From Pseudomonas sp. NKUCC02_KPG (lineage in GTDB: Bacteria; Pseudomonadota; Gammaproteobacteria; Pseudomonadales; Pseudomonadaceae): a stretch of 64,000 nt of DNA. Made by a program: the position numbers and the translations under genes. Shown piece after piece: positions 16,982-24,436 of this stretch (position 1 is the first letter of the stretch; every line of letters begins with the position of its first letter). The notes beneath the pieces were generated by a model. The model was given only the letters and a program-made list of their open reading frames with translations. It did not search any database and was not told the origin of the DNA. Where the stretch lies: NCBI RefSeq assembly GCF_019345465.1, contig NZ_JAHKRC010000011.1:124001-188000 (forward strand), written 5' to 3'.

Positions 16982-17749
16982 ATGGGGTTTGATCAGATTC
17001 GTCAGCGCCGTTTGTCGGACGATATTGTCGAGCAGCTTGAGGGGATGATCCTTGAGGGCACGCTGAAGTCGGGTGAGCGTTTGCCCGCCGAACGTGCGCT
17101 GGCGGAACAGTTTGGCGTGTCGCGCCCGTCGTTGCGTGAGGCGATCCAGAAATTGTCGGCCAAGGGGCTGCTGGTCAGTCGCCAGGGGGGCGGCAATTAT
17201 GTGGCGACATCGCTGGGCTCGACGTTCAGCGATCCCTTGCTGCAACTGCTCGAAAGCAACCCCGAAGCACAGCGCGATCTGCTTGAGTTTCGTCACACCC
17301 TTGAGGCTTCGTGCGCTTTTTACGCCGCATCCAGAGCCACCGAGATGGATCGCGAGCGACTACGGCTGGCGTTTGAACGATTGCAGGATTGCTATGCGCG
17401 GGTTGATGAGGTCAGTCGCTCGGAAGAGGGAGAGGCGGATGCGAGCTTCCATCTGGCTATCGCTGAGGCGAGCCATAACGCGGTGTTGTTGCACACGATT
17501 CGCGGGCTGTTCGATCTGCTCAAGCGCAACGTGGTGACTAACATTGGCGGGATGTACAAGCAGCGCAGCGAAACGCGCGACATGCTGATCAGTCAGCACC
17601 GCGAGTTGTACCTGGCGATTATCGAGGGCAGGGCGGAGGACGCCCGGGAAGTGGCGAGCCGCCATTTGGTGTACGTGCAGGAGGTACTGGAAGAAGTGCG
17701 TCAGGAAGTGCAGCGCATGGCGCGGGCCGAGCGGCGTAATGGGTTGTAA
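16982..17749 (+). CDS. lldR: Lactate-responsive GntR-family regulator LldR
   Basis: LldR is a 255-residue FadR-subfamily regulator. The N-terminal winged helix (about 5-75) contains the family signature SGERLPAERALAEQFGVSRPSLREAIQKL, and the C-terminal FCD ligand-binding domain (about 95-235) keeps the metal-binding histidines, for example in ASFHLAIAEASHN. It is transcribed divergently from lldP across the palindrome at 16773-16787, the standard arrangement for the lactate operon repressor. Both lactate isomers release homologues from DNA. A REPIN lies 15 bp after the stop codon. Confidence 0.9.
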   Translation: MGFDQIRQRRLSDDIVEQLEGMILEGTLKSGERLPAERALAEQFGVSRPSLREAIQKLSAKGLLVSRQGGGNYVATSLGSTFSDPLLQLLESNPEAQRDLLEFRHTLEASCAFYAASRATEMDRERLRLAFERLQDCYARVDEVSRSEEGEADASFHLAIAEASHNAVLLHTIRGLFDLLKRNVVTNIGGMYKQRSETRDMLISQHRELYLAIIEGRAEDAREVASRHLVYVQEVLEEVRQEVQRMARAERRNGL

Positions 17750-17764
17750 AGGTTAAGGCAAAAC

Positions 17765-17853
17765 TTGTGGGAGCGGGCTTGCTCGCGATTGCATCGATGC
17801 GGTTCTACTGAAAGACCGTATCGCCTGCATCGCGAGCAAGCCCGCTCCCACAA
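17765..17853. repeat. REPIN (two inverted REP elements)
   Basis: Two perfect 25-bp inverted arms lie at 17765-17789 and 17829-17853, with core GAGCGGGCTTGCTCGCGAT. The element occupies the gap between the convergent lldR and smpB genes and ends 17 bp from the smpB stop codon. It belongs to the same family as 9071-9155 and 54873-54960. Confidence 0.93.
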
Positions 17854-17870
17854 GAGCAAGGGTGAAAGAG

Positions 17871-18353
17871 CTAGTCTTCCTTGCCCTTGTTGCGCACTGC
17901 GCGCTGCAACTCGCGGTCAGAATCACGCTCGCGCTCGGTATGACGCTTGTCGTATTCCTTCTTGCCTTTACCCAGGGCAATTTCGCACTTGATCAAGTGC
18001 TTGCTCCAGTAAAGCGAGAGGCAGACGCAGGCGTAACCCTTCTGCTGCACTGCGGCAAACAGCTTTTCCAGCTCGCGCTGGTTAAGCAGCAGTTTGCGGC
18101 TGCGCGTCGGGTCGGCGATGACGTGGGTGCTGGCAGTCGTCAGGGGTGAAATATGGCTGCCGAGCAACCATGCTTCACCATCCTTGAGCAGCACATAACT
18201 GTCGACCAGTTGTGCCTTGCCTGCACGCAGACTTTTTACTTCCCAGCCGGCCAGGACCAGACCAGCCTCGAACCGATGTTCGATGAAGTAATCGTGTCGC
18301 GCTTTTTTATTCTGCGCGATGGTCCCTGTAGGGTGTTTCTTCTGTTTAGCCAT
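17871..18353 (-). CDS. smpB: SsrA-binding protein SmpB
   Basis: SmpB is the 160-residue RNA-binding partner of tmRNA in ribosome rescue. The sequence begins MAKQKKHPTGTIAQNKKARHDYFIE and has the oligonucleotide-binding barrel with EAGLVLAGWEVKSLRAGKAQLVDSY. The basic C-terminal tail (KGKKEYDKRHTERERDSDRELQRAVRNKGKED) enters the decoding centre. I chose ATG 18353; the open frame extends much further upstream without similarity. It lies about 9 kb from ssrA. It reads divergently from the NSS transporter. Confidence 0.97.
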   Translation of the reverse strand: MAKQKKHPTGTIAQNKKARHDYFIEHRFEAGLVLAGWEVKSLRAGKAQLVDSYVLLKDGEAWLLGSHISPLTTASTHVIADPTRSRKLLLNQRELEKLFAAVQQKGYACVCLSLYWSKHLIKCEIALGKGKKEYDKRHTERERDSDRELQRAVRNKGKED

Positions 18354-18470
18354 AGGGCCGGCATTATAGGCAGTTGCGAGCGTGTCGGCTACGGGCACCT
18401 GCGTGCTTGAGCACGTAGGTTGATTCCCGGACAATGCGCCCTCTTTTTTTAGTGGTTGGGCGTAGTAACG

Positions 18471-19874
18471 ATGTCGACAGACAAGGTTTCTGTCCACGGC
18501 AGTTGGGCAAGCCGTTGGGTCTTTATTTTCGCTGCGACCGGTTCTGCCGTGGGTTTGGGCAGTATCTGGAAATTTCCCTATATGGTTGGCGTCTATGGCG
18601 GCGGCGCATTTGTATTGGTGTTTTTGGCCTGCATCGCGCTGATTGGTGTGCCGGTCATGTTGGCTGAAACCCTGATCGGGCGGCGTGCGCGGCTTAGTCC
18701 GGCGAATGCCTTGAAGGTGTTGGCGGTAGAGGCCGGGCACTCGGGGCGTTGGTCGTGGGGGGCTTTTGCCGGGATGATTACGGCGCTGCTGATTTTATCT
18801 TTCTATAGCGTGGTGGGCGGTTGGTCGCTGGATTACATCATTAATATGGGCAAGGGTGATTTTCAGGGCGCGACGGCCGCTCAGGTCGGTGAGTACTTTG
18901 GTGGCGTGATTTCCAACCCGTGGAGGCTCACTTTCTGGCACACCGCGTTTATGTTGTTGTCGGCGTATGTGATTGCCAAAGGCGTGGTGGCGGGGCTTGA
19001 GCGCAGCCTGAAGATCATGATGCCGTTGCTGTTTGTGCTGCTGCTGGTGTTGCTGGGTTACAGCATGACCACAGGGCACTTTATGCAGGGCGTGCATTTC
19101 ATGTTCGACTTCAACCCTGATCGCGTGCTCGATGGTTTGCTGGCGGCGATGGGACATGCCTTCTTTTCGCTGAGTGTGGGCGTGGGCTCGATCATGATTT
19201 ACGGCGCGTATATGCCGAAGAACGTATCGATTTCCGGAACTGTCGTGGGGGTCGCCCTGATCGACACGTTTGTCTCATTGCTCGCCGGGCTGGCATTGTT
19301 TCCAATTGTCTTCGCGTCGGGACTTAACCCTGGCGAAGGGCCGGGGTTGATGTTTGTGACCTTGCCTTTTGCCTTCGGCAATGTGGCGTTTGGTCAGTTG
19401 ATGGGCGTGGTGTTTTTCGTTCTGGTGGCAGTGGCCGCCTGGAGCTCAGCCATTTCATTGCTTGAGCCGATGGTGGCTTATCTGGTGGAACGGACCAAGG
19501 TTCGACGCTTGTGGGTCACGTTCTGGCTGGCGTTCAGTTGCTGGTTTGTTGGGCTGGGCACGGTGTTTTCGTTCAATATCTGGAAACAGGCCAAGTTTTT
19601 CGTGAGTGAAGACTCGGGTTTTCACCTCTATCAATGGGGCGCTGCAAGCGGCCTGGACTTCTTTGGTGTCGTCGATTTCTTCACCTCGCGTATCATGTTG
19701 CCTTTGGGCGGGCTGTGCTTTGTGGTCTTTGCAGGCTGGATCATGGGGCGCGGTGCGGTTCGCGACGAGTTGTCGATGCGTAGCCCGGTGTTGTTCGCCC
19801 TGACTCTTTTTTTGATGCGCTATGTGGCGCCACTCGGCATTCTGATTGTGTTTGCCGCCCAGCTGTGGAAGTAA
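18471..19874 (+). CDS. Sodium-dependent transporter, NSS/SNF family
   Basis: This 467-residue inner-membrane protein has the conserved start of neurotransmitter:sodium symporters (SRWVFIFAATGSAVGLGSIWKFPYMVG, which forms the TM1 sodium and substrate site) and about 11-12 hydrophobic segments. Bacterial relatives (LeuT, MhsT, TnaT) carry amino acids, but the substrate here cannot be told. ATG 18471 is chosen over an upstream TTG at 18456 because similarity begins at MSTDKVSVHGSWASRW. It ends 7 bp before ratA and may share transcripts with it. Confidence 0.88.
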   Translation: MSTDKVSVHGSWASRWVFIFAATGSAVGLGSIWKFPYMVGVYGGGAFVLVFLACIALIGVPVMLAETLIGRRARLSPANALKVLAVEAGHSGRWSWGAFAGMITALLILSFYSVVGGWSLDYIINMGKGDFQGATAAQVGEYFGGVISNPWRLTFWHTAFMLLSAYVIAKGVVAGLERSLKIMMPLLFVLLLVLLGYSMTTGHFMQGVHFMFDFNPDRVLDGLLAAMGHAFFSLSVGVGSIMIYGAYMPKNVSISGTVVGVALIDTFVSLLAGLALFPIVFASGLNPGEGPGLMFVTLPFAFGNVAFGQLMGVVFFVLVAVAAWSSAISLLEPMVAYLVERTKVRRLWVTFWLAFSCWFVGLGTVFSFNIWKQAKFFVSEDSGFHLYQWGAASGLDFFGVVDFFTSRIMLPLGGLCFVVFAGWIMGRGAVRDELSMRSPVLFALTLFLMRYVAPLGILIVFAAQLWK

Positions 19875-19881
19875 CGCTGAC

Positions 19882-20316
19882 ATGACTACCCATATCCAAC
19901 GCTCCGCTTTGTTGCCTTATCCAGCCCAGGCTCTTTATGACCTGGTGAATGATGTTGCGAGTTACCCGCAATTTTTGCCGTGGTGTTCGTCTGCCGAAAT
20001 CCTGGAAAGCACTGAGGTGCTGATGCGCGCCAGCCTGGGTGTGGCGAAGGGCGGCCTGAGCCAGCACTTCGTGACCTGCAATACGCTGGTGCCGGGTCAA
20101 TCCATTGAAATGAACCTGGAAGAAGGCCCGTTTACCAAGCTGCACGGCATGTGGGTGTTCAAACCGTTGGGTGAGAAGGCCTGCAAGATCAGCCTGGACA
20201 TGACCTTCGATTACGCCGGGGCTATCGTCAAGGCGACCCTGGGGCCTTTGTTCAATCAGGCGGCCAACACGCTGGTGGATGCATTCTGTCAGCGTGCCAA
20301 GCAGTTGTATGGCTGA
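19882..20316 (+). CDS. ratA: RatA family START-domain protein (CoQ10-type)
   Basis: This 144-residue START/polyketide-cyclase fold protein begins MTTHIQRSALLPYPAQALYDLVNDVASYPQFLPWCSSAEI. Homologues are described both as the RatA ribosome-association toxin in E. coli and as Coq10-like ubiquinone chaperones; the sequence does not decide between them. It lies between the NSS transporter and rnfH and overlaps rnfH, the ratA-ratB order found in many gamma-proteobacteria next to smpB and bamE. Confidence 0.9.
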   Translation: MTTHIQRSALLPYPAQALYDLVNDVASYPQFLPWCSSAEILESTEVLMRASLGVAKGGLSQHFVTCNTLVPGQSIEMNLEEGPFTKLHGMWVFKPLGEKACKISLDMTFDYAGAIVKATLGPLFNQAANTLVDAFCQRAKQLYG

Positions 20317-20626
20317 GCTCATGATTGACGTAGAGGTGGTGTATGCCGCTGTTGATCGTCAGTGCCTGCTGACTGTGGTTGTACCCCAGGGTACGACCTT
20401 GCGGGCTGCGGTTTTGGCGTCGGGCATGGGGCGTGAGTTTCCCGAACTCGATCTGGCGAATTGCCCGGTGGGGATATTCGGCAAGCAGGTCGCAGAGCCT
20501 GAAACCCGGGTGTTGCAGGCGGGCGATCGCATTGAGATGTATCGCCCGCTGCTGGCCGACCCTAAAGAAATTCGGCGTCAGCGTGCGGCTAAAGCTGCCG
20601 AGGCCAAGCGTCTGAGTCAGCAGTGA
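20309..20626 (+). CDS. rnfH: RnfH family protein (RatB, UPF0125)
   Basis: This 105-residue ubiquitin-like-fold protein has the conserved segment EVVYAAVDRQ...VPQGTTLRAAVLASG and the C-terminal RIEMYRPLLADPKEIRRQRA that defines RnfH/UPF0125. The start is probably ATG 20309, overlapping the ratA end by 8 bp; ATG 20321 is an alternative. Its function is unknown despite the historical link to the Rnf electron-transport complex. A strong bidirectional terminator follows. Confidence 0.9.
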   Translation: MAELMIDVEVVYAAVDRQCLLTVVVPQGTTLRAAVLASGMGREFPELDLANCPVGIFGKQVAEPETRVLQAGDRIEMYRPLLADPKEIRRQRAAKAAEAKRLSQQ

Positions 20627-20660
20627 GCAGTGAGCAGTGAGCACTTTTATAGCAGGCAAC

Positions 20661-20686
20661 AAAAAGCCCGGCATGCCGGGCTTTTT
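20661..20686. terminator. Bidirectional terminator between rnfH and bamE
   Basis: A 26-bp perfect palindrome (AAAAAGCCCGGC followed by its complement ending in a T-run) lies between the convergent rnfH and bamE genes. The A and T runs on its two sides make it an intrinsic terminator for both strands. Confidence 0.93.
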
Positions 20687-20698
20687 TGTGCCGAACGC

Positions 20699-21226
20699 TT
20701 ATTGTTCGGTTGTGTCCAGAGGTTCTGGCGTAGGAACCGGTACGGTTTCAACACCGTCTACGTCCTTCTGGATTTGATCAAGCAACGAACCAGGCTTGGC
20801 TGGAACTTCGCTCTTCTCGACTGGAGCTTCAGTGGCCGGTTCGGTCACGTTTGTGCCGCCGGTTTTGCCGAGAATGGCTTCGTCGCGGCTTACACCAGGC
20901 TTGAAGTCGCCTGACAAGCTTACGAGCTGGTCATTTTGGTTGAAGAACACGCTGACGCGTTCCTGTTGGCGTTCACCGCCGCCGGGCTGCAGGCTATACA
21001 GGTAATCCCAGCGATCAGGGTGGAATGTATCGGTCAGCAGGGCGTTGCCCATGATAAACCGCACTTGCCGACGGGTCATTCCCGGGCGTAACTGGTTTAT
21101 CATGTCCTGCGTGACGACATTGCCCTGTTGGATGTCGATTTTGTAAACCCCGGGGAATGAACAACCGGCGAGTGCGAGCAGTCCCACAAAGGTGAAACTG
21201 GTTAGCAAGAGCTTGGTGTTTTGCAT
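20699..21226 (-). CDS. bamE: Outer membrane assembly lipoprotein BamE (OmlA/SmpA)
   Basis: BamE is the 175-residue lipoprotein of the BAM complex that inserts beta-barrel proteins into the outer membrane. The signal peptide ends in a lipobox (LALAGC, lipidated C22), followed by the BamE fold with GNVVTQDMINQLRPGMTRRQVRFIMGNALLTDTFHPDRWDYLY. The Pro/Glu-rich C-terminal tail (about 125-175) is the usual variable extension in Pseudomonas. It is divergent from fur across 98 bp, an arrangement known from other Pseudomonas. Confidence 0.96.
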   Translation of the reverse strand: MQNTKLLLTSFTFVGLLALAGCSFPGVYKIDIQQGNVVTQDMINQLRPGMTRRQVRFIMGNALLTDTFHPDRWDYLYSLQPGGGERQQERVSVFFNQNDQLVSLSGDFKPGVSRDEAILGKTGGTNVTEPATEAPVEKSEVPAKPGSLLDQIQKDVDGVETVPVPTPEPLDTTEQ

Positions 21227-21324
21227 CGGTGGGCGACTTCCACTATCTTGGCTGGGACAACGTAAACGCCGATCATACCCGTATTAAGAGAAGCTGCGAA
21301 GCCGCTTCCGCGAGAAAGCTAACC

Positions 21325-21738
21325 ATGGTTGAAAATAGCGAACTACGTAAGGCCGGACTTAAGGTGACTCTGCCACGAGTCAAAATTCTACAGATGCTTG
21401 ACTCTGCAGAGCAGCGTCACATGAGCGCCGAGGACGTTTACAAGGCACTTATGCAAGCAGGCGAGGACGTCGGTCTGGCCACGGTTTACCGTGTGCTGAC
21501 CCAGTTCGAGTCAGCCGGGCTGGTGATTCGCCATAACTTTGATGGCGGTCATGCGGTCTTTGAATTGGCTGATGCTGACGGCGGCCACCACGACCATATG
21601 GTCAACGTGGACAGCGGTGAAGTGATCGAGTTTTTCGACGAAGACATCGAAAAACTGCAGCACGCCATTGCAGCCAAGCACGGTGTTGAGTTGGTGGATC
21701 ACAACTTGGTGCTGTACGTGCGCAAGAAGTCCAAGTAA
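21325..21738 (+). CDS. fur: Ferric uptake regulator Fur
   Basis: Fur is the iron-responsive repressor, 137 residues from ATG 21325 (MVENSELRKAGLKVTLPRVK). The N-terminal winged helix carries MSAEDVYKALMQAGEDVGLATVYRVLTQFE. The metal-site histidines HHDH (88-91), E81-type acidic residues and the D105/E109 region are present. The protein contains no cysteine at all: the position that is a single cysteine in P. aeruginosa Fur (after HMV) is asparagine here. This agrees with Pseudomonas Fur not using the E. coli CxxC zinc site. It is divergent from bamE and convergent with recN. Confidence 0.96.
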   Translation: MVENSELRKAGLKVTLPRVKILQMLDSAEQRHMSAEDVYKALMQAGEDVGLATVYRVLTQFESAGLVIRHNFDGGHAVFELADADGGHHDHMVNVDSGEVIEFFDEDIEKLQHAIAAKHGVELVDHNLVLYVRKKSK

Positions 21739-21771
21739 GCATGTCACGCGAGCTACGGTTCGCGAAACGAT

Positions 21772-21797
21772 CGAAGGCGGCCCTAGGGCCGCCTTCG
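21772..21797. terminator. Bidirectional terminator between fur and recN
   Basis: A perfect 12-bp stem with a TA centre (CGAAGGCGGCCC at 21772-21783 and its complement at 21786-21797) lies between the convergent fur and recN genes. A short T-rich stretch (GCTTTC) follows on the fur side. Confidence 0.85.
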
Positions 21798-21834
21798 TGC
21801 TTTCTGATATCGGTCTTTTGATAACCGTTCGTCG

Positions 21835-23517
21835 TTAAGCCGCCAGATTCTTTGCAGTGACGACCATTTTTTTGGCGTGGGCCAAGGATTCTTTGGTCAG
21901 GTCGACACCGCCGAGCATGCGTGCAACCTCTTCTACGCGCTCTTTTTTGCTCAATTTGGCCACGGCAGTACGGGTGGTATCGCTCTCGCGGACCTTGTGT
22001 ACAAAAAGGTGTTGATGACATTGGGCAGCCACTTGCGGCAAGTGAGTGACTGTCAGTACCTGGCCTCGCTCGCCAAGGCGGCGTAGCAGTTGCCCCACGA
22101 TTTCGGCCGTCGGGCCGCCAATCCCGACATCCACTTCGTCGAATACCAGAGTGGGTACGCGGGATGTTTGAGCGGTAATTACCTGGATGGCCAGGCTGAT
22201 ACGTGACAGCTCACCGCCAGAGGCAACTTTGGCCAATGCCTTGAGTGGCTGGCCGGGGTTGGCACTTACGAGCAGTTCGACCTGCTCCAGGCCTTGAGGC
22301 ATAGGGTCATTGCTGCTCTGTGGGCGCAGTTCAATCACGAAACGGCCACCGGGCATGCCAAGACGCTGTATTTCTTCTTCAACGGCACTGCTCAGGCGCG
22401 TTGCAGCCTGGCTGCGCAAGTTGCTGAGTTCGCGTGCGCACTCATGATAGTGGCGGGAATAGGACGTCAGCTCATTGGCCAGGCGTTCGATGTTCTCGTC
22501 GTTGGCGTTGAGGGTTTCGAGTTCATCCAGCAGTTTTTGCTGCAAGGCAGCCACTTCGGTGGGTTGCACGCGGTGTTTGCGCGCCAGTGTATAGATGGTG
22601 TCGAGCCTTTCTTCCAGGTACTGCAGTCGGCCTGGATCAGCATCAAAATGGTCGATAAAGCGATTGAGCTCGCCCACGGCTTCTTCGACTTGAATTTGTG
22701 CGCTGGCCAGCAGATCGGTGGCTTCGCCCAGTGAGCCCGAGTTGTTGTTGATGCTTGAAAGGCGATTGAGGCTCACCGTCAGGGCATTGAGCACGTTGCC
22801 TGAGTCGCTTTCGCTGCATTGCTCCACCACCTGGCGGCATATGGTCAGCAAGGTTTCGGCGTTGGTCAGGTTTTTGTGTTCCTGTTCCAGTTCTTCCAGT
22901 TCGTTCTCGCCCAGGGAAAGGGTTTCAAGTTCTTCGAGCTGGTAGCTGAGCAGTTGATGGCGCGAGCGCTGTTCATCGCCGGAGTTGGACAGGTGTTCAA
23001 GCTCTTGCCTGGTCTGGCGCCAGCGTTGCGCGGCCAATTGCACCTGGCGGGCAAGGTCGGTGGCGCCGGCGAACTCGTCGAGCAGGCGGCGGTGGGTATC
23101 GGGTTTGAGCAGCGACTGGTGCTCGTGCTGGCTGTGGATATCAATCAGCAGCTCGCCCAGGGCCTTGAGGTCGCCTTGGGGGCAGGGGGTGCCGTTGATG
23201 TAGCTGCGCGAGCGGCCTTCGGCAGTAATGACTCGGCGCAAGATGCACGGGCCTTCACCTTCCAGATCGCGCTCGGCAAGCCAGGCCCGGGCTTCTGATA
23301 TGTCTTGCAGGTCGAACGTGGCCAGGATATCGGCCTTGTCGGCTCCCGGGCGGACAACACCGCTGTCTGCGCGGTCCCCTAGTGTGAGGCCCAGGGCGTC
23401 GAGCATGATCGATTTGCCGGCACCGGTCTCGCCAGTGATTACACTCATCCCGCGATCCAGTTCGAGATCGAGATGTTCAACGATGGCGTAGTTGTGTACG
23501 GACAGGTGCACCAGCAT
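21835..23517 (-). CDS. recN: DNA repair protein RecN
   Basis: RecN is a 560-residue SMC-like ATPase that acts early in double-strand break repair. The start is ATG 23517 (MLVHLSVHNYAIVEHLDLEL); sequence upstream in the same frame is not conserved. It has Walker A TGETGAGKS (28-36), a central coiled-coil region with the Gln/Glu-rich helices, the ABC signature ASGGELSRISLAIQ and Walker B TLVFDEVDVGIGG. A LexA (SOS) box lies 25 bp upstream of the start, so it is DNA-damage inducible. It is divergent from grpE. Confidence 0.95.
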   Translation of the reverse strand: MLVHLSVHNYAIVEHLDLELDRGMSVITGETGAGKSIMLDALGLTLGDRADSGVVRPGADKADILATFDLQDISEARAWLAERDLEGEGPCILRRVITAEGRSRSYINGTPCPQGDLKALGELLIDIHSQHEHQSLLKPDTHRRLLDEFAGATDLARQVQLAAQRWRQTRQELEHLSNSGDEQRSRHQLLSYQLEELETLSLGENELEELEQEHKNLTNAETLLTICRQVVEQCSESDSGNVLNALTVSLNRLSSINNNSGSLGEATDLLASAQIQVEEAVGELNRFIDHFDADPGRLQYLEERLDTIYTLARKHRVQPTEVAALQQKLLDELETLNANDENIERLANELTSYSRHYHECARELSNLRSQAATRLSSAVEEEIQRLGMPGGRFVIELRPQSSNDPMPQGLEQVELLVSANPGQPLKALAKVASGGELSRISLAIQVITAQTSRVPTLVFDEVDVGIGGPTAEIVGQLLRRLGERGQVLTVTHLPQVAAQCHQHLFVHKVRESDTTRTAVAKLSKKERVEEVARMLGGVDLTKESLAHAKKMVVTAKNLAA

Positions 23518-23541
23518 AGGAGCTGCTCCAAAACGTAATGT

Positions 23542-23557
23542 CTGGTTATTTATACAG
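23542..23557. promoter_or_regulatory. LexA (SOS) box of recN
   Basis: CTGGTTATTTATACAG fits CTG-N10-CAG with an A/T-rich centre, the LexA operator pattern of gamma-proteobacteria. It lies 25-40 bp before the recN ATG, where it would overlap the promoter. Confidence 0.85.
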
Positions 23558-23687
23558 TGTTTTGTTTCGTGCTGACAATGGCTGTGCTTAGTTCGATTTG
23601 CTTGTTTTTTTGGATTTTTTAGCTCGATTTTGTTTTTTTGCAGGTAACGCCAGGGGGCTCTAACATCTATTTTCTGGTTTTCAGGCT

Positions 23688-23715
23688 CTTGAACCTGAGA
23701 ATTGCGACCCCATAT
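23688..23715 (+). promoter_or_regulatory. Sigma-32 heat-shock promoter of grpE
   Basis: CTTGAAC (23688-23694) and CCCCATAT (23708-23715) are separated by 13 bp. Both blocks and spacing match the RpoH consensus CTTGAAA-N13-15-CCCCATnT almost perfectly. The promoter is about 55 bp upstream of the grpE start. Confidence 0.9.
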
Positions 23716-23769
23716 ACCTTGGCAGAAGCGCGAGTCGAGCTCGCGGACGAAGTTTGAAAGGAGAAATCT

Positions 23770-24336
23770 ATGGCAGACGAACAGACTATGGATACGCAGA
23801 ACCAGGACGCCAACCAGGCCGCCGATGTAGCAGGTGAAGATTTGGCAGCCCGTGTGCAGGTGCTTGAAGAGCAGCTGGCAGCCGCTAATGATCAGGCTCT
23901 GCGCGTAGCTGCCGATCTGCAGAACGTTCGCCGCCGCGCTGAGCAGGATGTTGAGAAGGCTCACAAGTTTGCGCTGGAGAAGTTCGCTGGCGACCTGTTG
24001 CCGGTGATCGACAGTCTGGAGCGCGGTCTTGAGCTGTCCAGCCCGGACGATGAAAACATTCGTCCGATGCGCGAAGGGATCGAACTGACCCTGAAAATGT
24101 TCCAGGACACCCTGAAGCGTTATCAGCTGGAAGCGATCGACCCGCACGGCGAGCCCTTCAATGCCGAGCATCATCAGGCGATGGCAATGCAGGAAAGTGC
24201 TGACCTGGAGCCAAACAGTGTGCTCAAGGTGTTTCAAAAGGGTTATCAGCTCAATGGTCGCTTGCTGCGCCCGGCTATGGTCGTAGTCAGCAAGGCGCCA
24301 GCGCCGGTTTCGCCATCGATTGACGAAAAGGCTTGA
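23770..24336 (+). CDS. grpE: Nucleotide exchange factor GrpE
   Basis: GrpE is the 188-residue co-chaperone that releases ADP from DnaK. The N-terminal half is a long coiled coil (about 25-85, VLEEQLAAANDQALRVAADLQNVRRRAEQDVEKAHKFALEKFAGDLLPVIDSLERG), followed by the beta domain with the conserved NPEHHQAM-like segment (here NAEHHQAMAM) and PAMVVVSK near the end. A good ribosome site (AAAGGAG) precedes ATG 23770. A second sigma-32 promoter overlaps its stop codon and serves dnaK. Confidence 0.97.
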   Translation: MADEQTMDTQNQDANQAADVAGEDLAARVQVLEEQLAAANDQALRVAADLQNVRRRAEQDVEKAHKFALEKFAGDLLPVIDSLERGLELSSPDDENIRPMREGIELTLKMFQDTLKRYQLEAIDPHGEPFNAEHHQAMAMQESADLEPNSVLKVFQKGYQLNGRLLRPAMVVVSKAPAPVSPSIDEKA

Positions 24337-24359
24337 AATCGGCCGCAAGGCCCCCATTT
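24332..24359 (+). promoter_or_regulatory. Sigma-32 heat-shock promoter of dnaK
   Basis: CTTGAAA (24332-24338) and CCCCATTT (24352-24359) are 13 bp apart, an ideal RpoH promoter. The -35 block overlaps the grpE stop codon (TGA 24334-24336). It gives dnaK its own heat-shock start in addition to read-through from grpE. Confidence 0.9.
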
Positions 24360-24436
24360 AGAAGTCAAGCGTTAAGCAATGCCGCAGTTGGTCATTACTG
24401 CTGCGGCAACAAAATTCAAATTTAGGGAGAGTAAAC

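Noticed and set aside
18456..18470. Upstream TTG start for the NSS transporter
   Set aside because: Similarity starts at the ATG at 18471 and the TTG adds only five unconserved codons.
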